Positions 18,882 to 28,460 of a stretch of 64,000 nucleotides of DNA are shown here, in pieces; the first letter of the stretch is position 1; every line of letters starts with the position of its first letter. Both the position numbers and the translations under genes were made by a program. Under the pieces are notes generated by a model that was not told the DNA's origin, ran no database searches, and saw nothing but the letters and a program-made list of their open reading frames with translations. Origin of the DNA: Komagataella phaffii GS115. Lineage: Eukaryota > Ascomycota > Pichiomycetes > Pichiales > Pichiaceae. The stretch is taken from assembly GCF_000027005.1 (NCBI RefSeq), contig NC_012965.1:62001-126000 (forward strand), written 5' to 3'.

Positions 18882-20606
18882 ATGACACAGTCAGAACCAG
18901 AGCCAAAGAAGCGTAAAACTGCTCTACCTGACCATTCAAAAGCTGCACATGTCAAATGGCTTCCTAAAAGAGTGCATACGTCGTCTGTGGTTCCCCGTCA
19001 TCCTCTGGGCGTGAAACCCTCTGGAAATCGTCTATTGGCATCACATGACTCAAACTATCCAGACAAGTCTCAAAGAAGGGGTTTCTGGACCTTAATGGCC
19101 TCAAACGAACAACTCATGACGAGAATTCTTCATTTCATAGATTCCCCTTTGGATTTGATGAAACTTGGACACACCTCCAGGATGATGTATGCCTATACAT
19201 GGAATGAAGAACTATGGAGACAGTTGTATATGCACAAGGCTGCCAAATCAGTTGAATCACATTATCCACTCGGAATTAAAGAGTGGAAGGGTTCTTGGAG
19301 GCGAACACTTTTGGGGATAGAAAGAGACCAAGAAGCTCTCATCCAAGTAAAGGAGAATCAGATATGTTCCGATCTTCTCTATCGTCCTTATCAATGCTCT
19401 CAAATTGATTATTCTGAGATCTGTAGGGAAATTATTGAAGATGAACGAGTTTACCACGATCATCCGGAAGCTTACGCCAAGCACAACTCTCTGAAAGGCC
19501 ATGTGGTACGAATTCCAGAAGAAAAGATGACTTTGGAAAACTTTGAAACCAACTTCACTGATCTACCATTCATCATCACTAATCTTAATCGTTCTAGGTG
19601 GCCTAGTTGGTCCATGGAATCACTTTTGGAGCGTTTTTCAAACGTACAGTTTCGCCAAGAAAGCGTTAGGTGGCCACTGTCGTTTTACTGCGAGTATTCC
19701 CTAGATAATTGTGACGAATCTCCTTTGTATCTTTTTGACTGCAACAGTGATGCCATGAAAGAGCTGGTCAATGAACTTACGGTACCAGATTGCTTCAAGA
19801 AAGATTTGTTCACAGTGTTTGATGAGAATGATATCTTATGCCGGCCAGATCACACTTGGTTGATAATGGGGCCCAAGAATAGCGGTTCAACGTTTCACAA
19901 GGACCCTAATTTCACCTCTGCTTGGAACACAGCTATATCGGGAAGAAAGCTTTGGATAATGTTACCTCCGGACATAAAGCCACCCGGTATTGGGACTGAT
20001 AAAACAGAAAGTGAGGTGACAGCTCCTGTAGGAATTGCAGAGTGGACCCTATCTGGATTCATGCAGGATGCGCTGAATTTGACGAAATCTGATCAATGTT
20101 TGGTAGGTATAACTTATCCAGGAGAATGTATGCACGTCCCAGCAGGATGGTGGCATAGTGTTATTAACTTGGACAATTCAATAGCGATGACGGGAAACTT
20201 TATTCCCGAACCTAAGTTGCCCCATGTACTAGACTTCGTCAAGAATAAAAACAATCAAATCTCAGGTTTTCATTCCTTGGATGTCAAGAAATCATTAATC
20301 AATATTTGCAAGAGAATGAACCAGAACACAGAAAGATACCAAAGATTTCAAGACTATATCCGGGAAGCGAAAGATGATAACGAAGATTGTGGAGAAATAG
20401 CATTCGTTCCGATGCCTATATATGATATGTTCTTGGAATTGTTGGAACAAAGCGAGCAATTCAACAGCATTGATTTGAATAATGTAGTCGATGTCTTAAC
20501 AACAATAGAAAAGAAAAACCGACCGGCAAAAGTCAGAGAATCCAAAACCTGGAATCAATTGGTGTCACAAAACGGATTTTCCTTCGGATTTTCAGAGGAC
20601 GACTAA
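18882..20606 (+). CDS. F-box and JmjC-domain protein, JMJD6-type oxygenase
   Basis: A 574-residue protein from the ATG at 18882; the longer frame starts at a TTG. The N-terminus is basic (KKRKT), consistent with nuclear entry. Residues about 70-118 form an F-box-like segment (NEQLMTRILHFIDSPLDLMKLG, then ELWRQLY). A JmjC domain follows at about residues 220-450. The Fe(II) ligands are H339 and D341 in STFHKDPNFTSAWN and H425 in PAGWWHSV, and K356 in GRKLW is placed for 2-oxoglutarate, so the enzyme should be catalytically competent. The HKDPNFTSAWN context is like the JMJD6/phosphatidylserine-receptor subgroup rather than the S. cerevisiae JmjC demethylases. The substrate (lysine hydroxylation or demethylation) is unknown. 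The F-box suggests a Skp1 link (inference). Confidence 0.85.
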   Translation: MTQSEPEPKKRKTALPDHSKAAHVKWLPKRVHTSSVVPRHPLGVKPSGNRLLASHDSNYPDKSQRRGFWTLMASNEQLMTRILHFIDSPLDLMKLGHTSRMMYAYTWNEELWRQLYMHKAAKSVESHYPLGIKEWKGSWRRTLLGIERDQEALIQVKENQICSDLLYRPYQCSQIDYSEICREIIEDERVYHDHPEAYAKHNSLKGHVVRIPEEKMTLENFETNFTDLPFIITNLNRSRWPSWSMESLLERFSNVQFRQESVRWPLSFYCEYSLDNCDESPLYLFDCNSDAMKELVNELTVPDCFKKDLFTVFDENDILCRPDHTWLIMGPKNSGSTFHKDPNFTSAWNTAISGRKLWIMLPPDIKPPGIGTDKTESEVTAPVGIAEWTLSGFMQDALNLTKSDQCLVGITYPGECMHVPAGWWHSVINLDNSIAMTGNFIPEPKLPHVLDFVKNKNNQISGFHSLDVKKSLINICKRMNQNTERYQRFQDYIREAKDDNEDCGEIAFVPMPIYDMFLELLEQSEQFNSIDLNNVVDVLTTIEKKNRPAKVRESKTWNQLVSQNGFSFGFSEDD

Positions 20607-20714
20607 ATATGGCGAACAAAATATGAACTAATGGTGTAACATTGACAGGGCAGTCAATGTTCGGATCTATTCTATTTCTATACTATGCTACATCATGCAA
20701 ACTAAAAAACTCCA

Positions 20715-21601
20715 TTATCCGAGCTTGGTTTTCTCTTCAGCTGTGAGAAACGAGCTGACTGTCTCATATACCCCTAGGAAAATTGCTCCTCCAGCACTAA
20801 TCCACATTGTTCTAGGTCCGACCCCAGACCAAAACACAGCAAATCCTTCCTCTTTGTACAGTTGAGAAGCTACCTGACCTAGAGATATTTTATGAGAACT
20901 TAGCATTATCCGAGTCTTCAAGACATCCAATGGAGTAGTCACAGCTGCTGCAAACCCACCGGCCACAGACCCGCATAAAGCTCCTTGCAAAGGACTAACC
21001 TTCTCTATCTGTTGATGTGCGGCCCATCTCAGCTTCATATATTCATATAATGGATACTGGATTGTTGTGAAGGGAATCTCTCTCACGATAGTCGAGGTCC
21101 AACCTCTATACAACCCTCTAATCACCCCTTCTCCATTCTCATTTCTCAGAATGTACTTTAATGATTCTAAAGAACTTGAAAACTTGCTTGTTTGAGTTCT
21201 TTGTTTGATAACCTCGGCCGGTACTCTAACAAGACAAGCAGCAATCTCACCAAGGGATGCAGCCGCCATATGAGAGACATTAAGGGTCAAGTTCTCATTT
21301 TTCAGTAGCGGCATCAGTTCAGCCTTGAAAAACTTCTTGCACCCATCGTATGTTACAAAGAACAATGATGCAGATGGGGCTGAGGCTATTAAAGCTGATC
21401 CCAATCCTCTGTATACGCCCTTCCAGCCCCCATTCTGAAAAAAACCGCCCTTCGCCTGCAATCGTGTTTTCAATGTGTCTATTGGGAAGAAAGCTAAGTC
21501 TGTAGCTGTTCCAGCACAACCACCACTCTAGACTCGTTAGTGGACGTTGCAATTCGCAATCAAAATAGACTTACTATTAGTGATACTAGAAATTCATTCA
21601 T
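20715..21601 (-). CDS. PET8: Mitochondrial S-adenosylmethionine carrier Pet8, one intron
   Basis: Exon 1 is 21575-21601 (MNEFLVSLI) and exon 2 is 20715-21527, together 279 residues. The intron was inferred because the exon-2 frame alone lacks the first helix and a start; joining restores SGGCAGTATDLAFFPIDTLK, the first carrier repeat. Three mitochondrial carrier signatures are present: PIDTLKTRLQ, PAEVIKQRTQ and PLDVLKTRIM. The exon 1 sequence and the AKGGFFQNGGWKGVYRGLGSA stretch match yeast Pet8, the inner-membrane SAM importer needed for biotin, lipoate and RNA methylation reactions in the matrix. The divergent neighbour NFS1, 399 bp away, also supplies mitochondrial sulfur chemistry. Confidence 0.93.
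21528..21574 (-). other. PET8 intron (47 nt)
   Basis: The 5' site is GTAAGT (minus strand, 21574-21569), the branch point CACTAAC (21542-21536) and the 3' site CTAG ending at 21528. At 47 nt it is near the minimum for a yeast intron. Confidence 0.88.
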
Positions 21602-22000
21602 ATCGGCTCCAGCAACTATTTTGGACCTAAAAAGTTGACTTTGACTAGAGAAGGGGAAAAGTACGTAGCTTGAGACTTTATCAAAGTTAGCGAACACGAT
21701 GATTCCCTGAAAATTTCCCGATTCGAACTAAGATTCAACCAGGGACGCCTACAGTTCATAGTACGTAACTATAAACCTCAAAGATAAAGACATATGAAAT
21801 ACGTGGGAAAGTTTCCCACAACATCCAAGCACATCCTGATTCAACCTAAAACAGTGTTAAAGCAAGTTATAAGACCATCCTAACACCGGCTTGGGAAGAT
21901 AAATGGTCGTCCGCCACTCAATGATAGAATACATGTCATGAATTCGTACAAATTCTCTTTTCTCCTCACTAGCGGATTTCAGAAGTAGATCGTTATAACA
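21602..22000. promoter_or_regulatory. Divergent promoter of PET8 and NFS1
   Basis: This 399-bp interval lies between the two start codons. No binding site could be named with confidence. Confidence 0.5.
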
Positions 22001-23398
22001 ATGTTCGGAGTACGAAGGTCTTGCAATAAAGCATCGGCTTTTGGAAAAGTCGTTAGGAATATTTCCGGCGCATCATCTGCCAGGACGCCAATGCCTACTT
22101 CGGTTAGTAATGCATCCCTTAATGATGCAGTGCCACCTAAGGGATCTGCTGTTTCGTTGGGCAACAGCAAAAGAGATGACTCATTGTATGGAACAAGGCC
22201 CATCTACTTAGATATGCAAGCCACTACGCCAACTGATCCTCGTGTTTTGGACAAAATGTTAGAGTTCTATACAGGATTGTATGGGAATCCTCATTCCAGT
22301 ACACACAGCTATGGTTGGGAAACAGAGAAAGAGATAGAGAAAGCAAGAAAGTACATTGCTGATGTTATAGGTGCTGATCCAAAGGAGATTGTGTTTACCA
22401 GTGGTGCCACAGAATCTAATAACATGTCGGTAAAGGGAGTTGCAAGATTTTACAAGAAAACCAAGAAGCACATTATCACAACCCAAACTGAGCATAAGTG
22501 TTTACTTGAATCTGCTCGTAGGTTACAAGATGACGGCTTTGATATTACCTATCTTCCGGTCAATGAGGACGGTCTGGTTAACCTTGAACAACTGGAGAAG
22601 TCCATTCGCAAGGATACTTGCTTAGTAAGTGTCATGGCCGTGAACAATGAAATTGGTGTTATTCAACCATTGGAGGAAATTGGTCGCATTTGTCGAAACC
22701 ACAAAGTCTTTTTCCACACCGATGCCGCTCAGGCATTCGGTAAAATACCTTTAGATGTCAACAAACTTAATATCGACTTGATGTCTATTTCCTCGCATAA
22801 GATATACGGTCCAAAAGGTATGGGTGCTTGCTACGTAAGGAGAAGACCAAGGGTACGATTGGATCCTATTATCAGCGGTGGTGGACAGGAAAGAGGTCTC
22901 AGATCTGGTACTCTTGCCACTCCATTAGTAGCAGGGTTTGGGGAAGCGGCCCGACTAGCTGTGCAGGAATATGAGTATGACACCAAATACATTTCTCGTC
23001 TTTCTCAGAAGTTGATGAATGGTATTCTGTCTATGGAGCACACACAGCTGAATGGCTCCAAAACATCACGCTATCCAGGATGTCTGAACATTTCTTTTGC
23101 CTATGTTGAAGGTGAGTCTTTATTAATGGCTTTGAAGGACATTGCTTTGTCCTCCGGATCAGCTTGTACCTCAGCCTCTCTGGAGCCTTCATATGTGTTA
23201 CATGCCCTTGGTGCTGATGATGCCCTAGCACATTCGTCTATCCGATTTGGAATCGGAAGATTTACCACAGAACAGGAGATAGACTATGTTATTGATGCTA
23301 TCAACCAAAGAGTGCAGTTTTTGCGAGAGTTGTCTCCACTGTGGGAAATGGTTCAAGAAGGTATTGATCTGAACAGCATTGAATGGTCTGGACACTAG
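22001..23398 (+). CDS. NFS1: Mitochondrial cysteine desulfurase Nfs1
   Basis: A 465-residue class V PLP aminotransferase that takes sulfur from cysteine for Fe-S cluster and tRNA thiolation pathways in mitochondria. The first ~60 residues are basic and Ser/Ala-rich, a matrix presequence ([20 protein letters not shown]). [19 protein letters not shown] begins the enzyme. The PLP lysine is K267 in [10 protein letters not shown], and the persulfide cysteine is C389 in [16 protein letters not shown]. Other fold motifs ([33 protein letters not shown]) are intact. The protein ends NSIEWSGH, as in other Nfs1 proteins. Length and domain order match the family. Confidence 0.97.
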   Translation: MFGVRRSCNKASAFGKVVRNISGASSARTPMPTSVSNASLNDAVPPKGSAVSLGNSKRDDSLYGTRPIYLDMQATTPTDPRVLDKMLEFYTGLYGNPHSSTHSYGWETEKEIEKARKYIADVIGADPKEIVFTSGATESNNMSVKGVARFYKKTKKHIITTQTEHKCLLESARRLQDDGFDITYLPVNEDGLVNLEQLEKSIRKDTCLVSVMAVNNEIGVIQPLEEIGRICRNHKVFFHTDAAQAFGKIPLDVNKLNIDLMSISSHKIYGPKGMGACYVRRRPRVRLDPIISGGGQERGLRSGTLATPLVAGFGEAARLAVQEYEYDTKYISRLSQKLMNGILSMEHTQLNGSKTSRYPGCLNISFAYVEGESLLMALKDIALSSGSACTSASLEPSYVLHALGADDALAHSSIRFGIGRFTTEQEIDYVIDAINQRVQFLRELSPLWEMVQEGIDLNSIEWSGH

Positions 23399-23684
23399 AG
23401 CGAAACACAATGGTAACTCTTCAGAATTAATACTATTATTAGGAGTGATGTATATATGTTAANAGGGTGCAAGTAGCAAGTAGTTGAAGGAATTTTTGAT
23501 TTGTATTATTCAGCTAGATCAAGATGATTGCCATCCAAGCTCCAAGGGATTCTTTGTCCCCCTGGAGCACCTTAGATAAGCTGCTGAGTGGCCTCCAAGG
23601 ATGCTCCAACTCATCGCGCCTGATGAAATTTTCTTTTTAAATTTTCTTAGAGAAAAAGAAAAAATTATCCCTCCTAATCAATCG
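23399..23684 (+). promoter_or_regulatory. RLP7 promoter with PAC and RRPE-like elements
   Basis: A perfect PAC element (CTCATCGC, 23610-23617) lies 68 bp before the RLP7 ATG, followed by an RRPE-like TGAAATTTTCT at 23624-23634. In yeasts this pair marks ribosome-biogenesis genes. An undetermined base (n) occurs at 23463. Confidence 0.7.
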
Positions 23685-24503
23685 ATGTCTTCAACGCAAA
23701 CAGAGACAGAAGTGCTCTTGAAAAAGAGAAAAAATGACGAGGTAGCTCGTATGGAAAAGGCTGAATCTCTTCGCCAAGCAGAAGAAGAAAGACAAATTCA
23801 GAAAAGAAAGAAACAGAATACCTTTGTTCCCCCAGAATATTTAGCACTTAGGCATTTGGCCTCCGAAAGAGAACAGCACAGAATTGACAGAGTGCTGAAA
23901 GTGGAGAAAGAATTGAAACAGAAGGCCATTTCTTCTGACAAGACACAGCAAGAGCAAGATCAAGGCAAACTGGTGTTTGTAGTGCGAGTTCAAGGTCCAA
24001 AAAGAGCACATCTACCACAACAAGTGGACCTAATTCTAAAACTTTTAAGATTAACGGAAATGAACACTGGAGTGTTTGTTCGGGAGACATCCTCTGTTAT
24101 TCCACTATTGAAGGTTATCCGTGCTCATGTAGTTATCGGTGAACCATCTTTATACACAGTGCGATCGCTGGTGCAGAAAAGAGCTAAGATTACAATTGAA
24201 GGAGAAAATGGTCCACGATCCGTTGAGTTAAACGATAACAATGTTATTGAGGATAAGCTGGGAGACTATGGTATTGTTTGTATGGAGGATATTATTCATG
24301 AGATATTTTCTTTAGAGGAGAATTTCAAAGTCGTTAACAAGTTTTTGAACCCATTTCAACTGAGTCCCCCTGAGAGCGGATGGGGTCCTGAGAGCAAGCT
24401 TAGAAAGTTAGTTGCTGAAGAGTCCAAGTCCAAGGTCTCCAATTCCGGAAGGGCTGAACTCGAGTATGTCGACATTGATAAGTATATTGAGGAGCAGAAC
24501 TAG
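23685..24503 (+). CDS. RLP7: Ribosome biogenesis protein Rlp7 (uL30-like)
   Basis: The ATG at 23685 gives 272 residues beginning MSSTQTETEVLLKKRKND; the longer frame from 23601 would place the PAC promoter element inside the gene. The basic N-terminal helix region is followed by the uL30/L7 fold: FVVRVQGPKR, LLRLTEMNTGVFV, VIRAHVVIGEPSLYTVRSLVQKR and EDKLGDYGIVCMEDIIHEI. The divergence from true L7 (the GEPSLYTVRSLVQKR and NDNNVIEDKLGD wording) and the long C-terminal tail point to Rlp7, a nucleolar factor for 27S pre-rRNA processing and 60S assembly, rather than RPL7 itself. The protein is shorter than S. cerevisiae Rlp7 mainly between the N-terminal helix and the fold. Confidence 0.88.
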   Translation: MSSTQTETEVLLKKRKNDEVARMEKAESLRQAEEERQIQKRKKQNTFVPPEYLALRHLASEREQHRIDRVLKVEKELKQKAISSDKTQQEQDQGKLVFVVRVQGPKRAHLPQQVDLILKLLRLTEMNTGVFVRETSSVIPLLKVIRAHVVIGEPSLYTVRSLVQKRAKITIEGENGPRSVELNDNNVIEDKLGDYGIVCMEDIIHEIFSLEENFKVVNKFLNPFQLSPPESGWGPESKLRKLVAEESKSKVSNSGRAELEYVDIDKYIEEQN

Positions 24504-24732
24504 ATGTTAAAGCATTTTTTATTTGTATTTTTGATTGTAGTTTACCTCTGCCAAGTGTATAGCTCTTTGGGCCATATTGCCTTCCAATAGCCACTCTTGC
24601 CCAATAATTCAACTGAAAGATGATTTGCTTTAGTGTATACTTTCCATCTAACATCCGCTCCACAATGTCGCGACGATGTGATGAATCATTCCGTATACTC
24701 AGGGACTTTTCACCAACATAATATCTCCCCTG

Positions 24733-25860
24733 ATGTCCGAACCAATTACCAAGAAACCCAAGTCTGTGATTCCCAAGAAGATCGTTCTTCTTCCAGGTGA
24801 CCACGTTGGTGCTGAAATTATTGACGAGGCCGTCAAAGTCCTGAAAGCCATTAGCAGCGTTTCTCCAAATGCTGATTTTGAGTTCCAAACTCAACTAATC
24901 GGAGGAGCTGCTATTGATGCCACCGGTTCTCCACTACCAGATGAAACCTTGGAAGCTGCTAGAGGCGCTAATGCTGTCCTTTTGGGGGCTGTTGGTGGGC
25001 CTAAATGGGGTACAGGTGATGTCAGACCAGAACAAGGTCTACTGAAAATTAGAAAAGAACTCAACTTGTATGCTAACTTGCGTCCTTGTAACTTTGCCAG
25101 TGACTCTCTTCTAAAGCTCTCCCCATTGAAAGAGGATATCGTTCGTGGAACCAACTTCACTGTTGTTCGTGAGCTTGTAGGCGGTATCTACTTTGGAGAA
25201 AGAACTGAAGATGATGGCTCAGGAGTTGCCTGGGATACTGAGAAATACTCTGTCCCTGAAGTGCAACGTATTACCCGTATGGGTGCATTTCTGGCTCTGC
25301 AAAGCGATCCTCCTTTGCCAATATGGTCTTTGGACAAGGCAAATGTCTTGGCTTCCTCCCGTTTGTGGAGAAAAACCGTTACTGAAACTTTGGAGAAGGA
25401 GTTTCCCCAATTGACTTTGAACCATCAATTGATCGACTCTGCGGCCATGATTTTAGTGAAATCTCCTTCCAAGCTGAATGGTATTGTTTTGACTAATAAC
25501 ATGTTCGGAGATATCATTTCCGATGAAGCATCCATGATTCCAGGCTCTTTAGGACTGTTGCCATCGGCTTCTCTAGCTTCTCTGCCAGATTCTAACGAAG
25601 CCTTTGGACTGTACGAGCCTTGCCATGGCTCAGCTCCAGATTTGGACAAAGGTAAGGTCAACCCTGTAGCTACAATCTTGTCTGCAGCTATGATGCTTCG
25701 TCTATCCCTGAATCTTACAGAAGAAGCTGATGCTTTAGAGAAAGCCGTCGGTCAAGTTTTGGACTCTGGGATCATGACTGGAGATTTAGGAGGCTCCAAC
25801 TCTACCACTGAAGTAGGAGATGCTATTTCCAAGGCTGTGGTCGACATTTTGAAAAACTAG
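24733..25860 (+). CDS. LEU2: 3-isopropylmalate dehydrogenase Leu2
   Basis: A 375-residue enzyme of leucine synthesis that oxidatively decarboxylates 3-isopropylmalate with NAD. Recognised features are [14 protein letters not shown] at the N-terminus, [30 protein letters not shown], the catalytic Lys/Asp-containing [33 protein letters not shown] and [10 protein letters not shown] near the cofactor site. It has a short extra N-terminal segment ([15 protein letters not shown]) compared with the S. cerevisiae enzyme. No Leu3 site (CCGGNNNNCCGG) was found in the 229-bp upstream interval. NFS1 and LEU2 are adjacent in S. cerevisiae; here RLP7 lies between them. Confidence 0.97.
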   Translation: MSEPITKKPKSVIPKKIVLLPGDHVGAEIIDEAVKVLKAISSVSPNADFEFQTQLIGGAAIDATGSPLPDETLEAARGANAVLLGAVGGPKWGTGDVRPEQGLLKIRKELNLYANLRPCNFASDSLLKLSPLKEDIVRGTNFTVVRELVGGIYFGERTEDDGSGVAWDTEKYSVPEVQRITRMGAFLALQSDPPLPIWSLDKANVLASSRLWRKTVTETLEKEFPQLTLNHQLIDSAAMILVKSPSKLNGIVLTNNMFGDIISDEASMIPGSLGLLPSASLASLPDSNEAFGLYEPCHGSAPDLDKGKVNPVATILSAAMMLRLSLNLTEEADALEKAVGQVLDSGIMTGDLGGSNSTTEVGDAISKAVVDILKN

Positions 25861-25921
25861 ACGAAAGAAAAACTTGTATAAACACTGCAATAAATATAGA
25901 TAATCAAGTCTAACTATTTCT

Positions 25922-26806
25922 CTACTGTAAGGTTCGGAAAAAGTCCATACAAGTGGTAAATACCACCAGTAAGATACCTCCTCCTGGTCCTAGACGTAAC
26001 ACTTTAGGTAGGAATCCTTTATAAAGAGCTGAGAAACCTTCCTCTTTGGTAACCAGCAGCAACGATGGTAAAGTCCAGTTATACTTCGGAACCACACCAG
26101 GAACCTTGACAGTGTTTTGGATACGAGACTTGACCACGTCAAATGGAGTATTCAGTATGGTACCGACAGTACCACCAATGGCACCAGACAACAGATCGTT
26201 GGCAGTCTTTTGGGTGCTGCTCTCAGTCTTAGGCAACAGACTTCTAACTTGGAAAATCACACCAAAGTATCCGGCATTCCACCAGATATGACGCCACAAA
26301 GTAGCCTCGAGACCATTGTACAAGGACAATACTCCTTCCTTCTTGACGATCTGTTTAACCACATCTCCCATTCCGGAATATTTAGACGATTTGTCTTGCA
26401 ATCTAATTTTCACAAGCTCAAAAGGCACAACAACAAACGATTCAGTGGCACCAGCGGTGGCACCAGTCAGTACAGCTAACGACTGGGTCATGCTTTGAAC
26501 GCCAAAGGCATTTCTGTAAAACTTTCCCCATTCGTCATTGGCTGCGAACTTTGTGGCTCTCTTAGGTGCCTCCATAAGAATTGGAGCAGAGATACCTCTA
26601 TAAAGACGTGAGAATCCTTCATTCTTGACGATCTTGGTGACGCAGTCAACAATTCCAGTGTACTCAGCGTTTGCTCCACTTCCCACTTGCAATTGAATAC
26701 GAGTCTTCACCACATCTAAAGGGTACATCACTAGAATCTCACTGACTCCAGCAATGGCCCCAGATAGAAATTGGTACACAAAGGGCAATGGTTTGGGGTC
26801 TGACAT
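25922..26806 (-). CDS. Mitochondrial 2-oxodicarboxylate carrier (Odc1/Odc2-type)
   Basis: A 294-residue inner-membrane carrier with three repeats and signatures PLDVVKTRIQ, PFELVKIRLQ and PFDVVKSRIQ. The opening (PLPFVYQFLSGAIAGVSEIL), the EAPKRATKFAANDEWGKFY stretch and GLEATLWRHIWWNAGYFG match the 2-oxodicarboxylate carrier subgroup, which exchanges 2-oxoadipate and 2-oxoglutarate across the inner membrane and is tied to lysine and glutamate metabolism. S. cerevisiae has two paralogues, so ODC1 versus ODC2 is not assigned. It ends 61 bp from LEU2 in convergent orientation. Confidence 0.92.
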   Translation of the reverse strand: MSDPKPLPFVYQFLSGAIAGVSEILVMYPLDVVKTRIQLQVGSGANAEYTGIVDCVTKIVKNEGFSRLYRGISAPILMEAPKRATKFAANDEWGKFYRNAFGVQSMTQSLAVLTGATAGATESFVVVPFELVKIRLQDKSSKYSGMGDVVKQIVKKEGVLSLYNGLEATLWRHIWWNAGYFGVIFQVRSLLPKTESSTQKTANDLLSGAIGGTVGTILNTPFDVVKSRIQNTVKVPGVVPKYNWTLPSLLLVTKEEGFSALYKGFLPKVLRLGPGGGILLVVFTTCMDFFRTLQ

Positions 26807-27025
26807 AATATTATTTTGAAGGCCAGAAAGAATAGAGAATCAAGTATCAGGTATTGGAAAAAACGAAGTTGACATTTCTTCCACCCCGCCCCTCCAACTG
26901 GACATAGGCAGAAATTTCCCTAAACGGACAACATAGATACAACAACAATAGTGTCGTGCGAGATTTATTACCAGTCGTTCACCCCCGTCTTGGTAGGGGG
27001 TGAGAACGGTGCAAGATAACGAGAT

Positions 27026-27031
27026 AAAAAA
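27026..27031 (-). terminator. RNA polymerase III terminator of tRNA-Pro
   Basis: Six A on the plus strand (six T on the transcript strand) begin 5 nt beyond the tRNA 3' end. Confidence 0.8.
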
Positions 27032-27036
27032 GTTAT

Positions 27037-27108
27037 GGGTCTGACCGGGAATCGAACCCGGGACCTCTTCCTCCCTAAGAAAGAATCATACCTCTAGACC
27101 ATCAGACC
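27037..27108 (-). tRNA. tRNA-Pro (anticodon AGG)
   Basis: The minus strand folds into a 72-nt cloverleaf without an intron. The acceptor GGTCTGA (27108-27102) pairs with TCAGACC (27044-27038), with a C discriminator at 27037 as in yeast tRNA-Pro. The D arm is GTC-TAGAGGTAT-GAT. The anticodon stem CTTTC/GGAAG encloses loop TTAGGGA, anticodon AGG (read as IGG, for CCU and CCC). The T arm is CCGGG-TTCGATT-CCCGG. A- and B-box promoter elements are intact. Confidence 0.96.
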
Positions 27109-27145
27109 GATATTTCAGACGGTTTTTAAAGAAATTAAATAGAAT

Positions 27146-28312
27146 CTAATTAGGTTGGGAGTTATTTTCCCTTTCATTCTTGAATTGAGTGACTTCTTCG
27201 TGCAGCAAGATCTTCAGATCTTCTAGACTTGTGTTCTCCTTTTCCCATCGAAAGTCAAAAATAGATTTACACTTTGGTTCTTGACTTTTATTTCTGACGG
27301 CACTTAAGAACTCGTGAGATAGTGCTGCTTCCACATCAAGTCTACGCTTAGCTTCCCAGCAAACGAGTGAGGAGAGAAGATCTAGTGCTGAACCACTTGC
27401 GTATGGATAAACATGAGCCCACTTCAGTGGCCTGTATTGTGGCTTGGGAGGTTGAAAATAATCCCATGCCAGATGTGATCCGTATGCCATGATCACCTCT
27501 TTGGAAGGACTTCCTAAAACCTTGACAATCTCCGCAATTTGGCTCATCTGCGAGTCTCCAATGAAAAGAGGTTTTCTACCATACAATTCGCCAAAAATAC
27601 ACCCTACAGCCCACATATCTACAGCTTTCCCGTACTCTTTTCTGGAGAATATTAATTCCGGCGCACGGTACCACCTAGTAGCCACATAGTTGGTGATAGC
27701 GTTATCCCTGGGCCTCGATGATCCTTGCATGAATTGATGATTTATACCTCTCGCAAGACCGAAATCGCATATTTTCAAGTTCCCTAATACAGTTACCAGG
27801 ATGTTTCCAGGTTTTAAGTCTCTATGAATTACATCAGCGGAGTGGATGTACTTGACTCCGCAGAGAATCTGATAGAGAAAACTTTGAATGTGAAACTCGC
27901 TGAACTGCACATTAGAATGAATTACACGAGCCAGATCATAATCCACCAACTCTTGGAAGCAGTACAGGCCGTCATAGGGCTTGATGTATACAATGTCAAG
28001 ATTTACCAGATTGATTATATTTCGGTGACCTCTAAAAAACTTCATCAATTTTAACTCTCGGATGGCTCTGCGAAGCAGAACTTCTCTAGTGAAGATATTG
28101 CTGACTTTCTTGACTGCTAATGGAACCGGGTTCTCGGACTTCAAATCTAGCACTGAACATACAACGCCATAAGAACCTTTACCCAAAACTTGCTGGACTT
28201 GATACCTTGAGTTGAGGTAAAAGTTTGCTTTAGAGTAAACTGAATATTCTTTCTTAACAGCGACCTCAATATCGGCTTTCTTGTTACCAATCGGCTTTTG
28301 AGAAGATATCAT
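27146..28312 (-). CDS. SMK1: Sporulation MAP kinase Smk1
   Basis: A 388-residue protein kinase. Visible motifs are the Gly loop GKGSYGVV, the catalytic lysine in LAVKKVSNIF, HRDLKPGN, DFGLARG and APE in ATRWYRAPELI. The activation loop carries T-N-Y (T207-N208-Y209) instead of TEY or TGY, which is the mark of Smk1, the meiosis-specific MAPK needed for spore-wall assembly; the residue numbers equal those I recall for S. cerevisiae Smk1. The phrases LCGVKYIHSADVIHRDLKPGN and QFSEFHIQSFLYQ also match Smk1 wording. Expression is expected mainly in meiosis (family knowledge). It lies 37 bp from tRNA-Pro and downstream of VPS15 on the same strand. Confidence 0.93.
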   Translation of the reverse strand: MISSQKPIGNKKADIEVAVKKEYSVYSKANFYLNSRYQVQQVLGKGSYGVVCSVLDLKSENPVPLAVKKVSNIFTREVLLRRAIRELKLMKFFRGHRNIINLVNLDIVYIKPYDGLYCFQELVDYDLARVIHSNVQFSEFHIQSFLYQILCGVKYIHSADVIHRDLKPGNILVTVLGNLKICDFGLARGINHQFMQGSSRPRDNAITNYVATRWYRAPELIFSRKEYGKAVDMWAVGCIFGELYGRKPLFIGDSQMSQIAEIVKVLGSPSKEVIMAYGSHLAWDYFQPPKPQYRPLKWAHVYPYASGSALDLLSSLVCWEAKRRLDVEAALSHEFLSAVRNKSQEPKCKSIFDFRWEKENTSLEDLKILLHEEVTQFKNERENNSQPN

Positions 28313-28460
28313 ATGAACAGAGAAGAGGTCAAGATGAACATGAATGTATTAAAGTTGTTGGGTTTTGTGTCTGGATGTTATGGCATATATGTACAAATAC
28401 AACATGCGTTTGTTGTAAGGTGCACAGTAAAACAATAAGCTCAAACATGCATTACTGACA

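Noticed and set aside
24504..24732. Leu3 site expected upstream of LEU2
   Set aside because: No CCGGNNNNCCGG or close variant was found in this interval.
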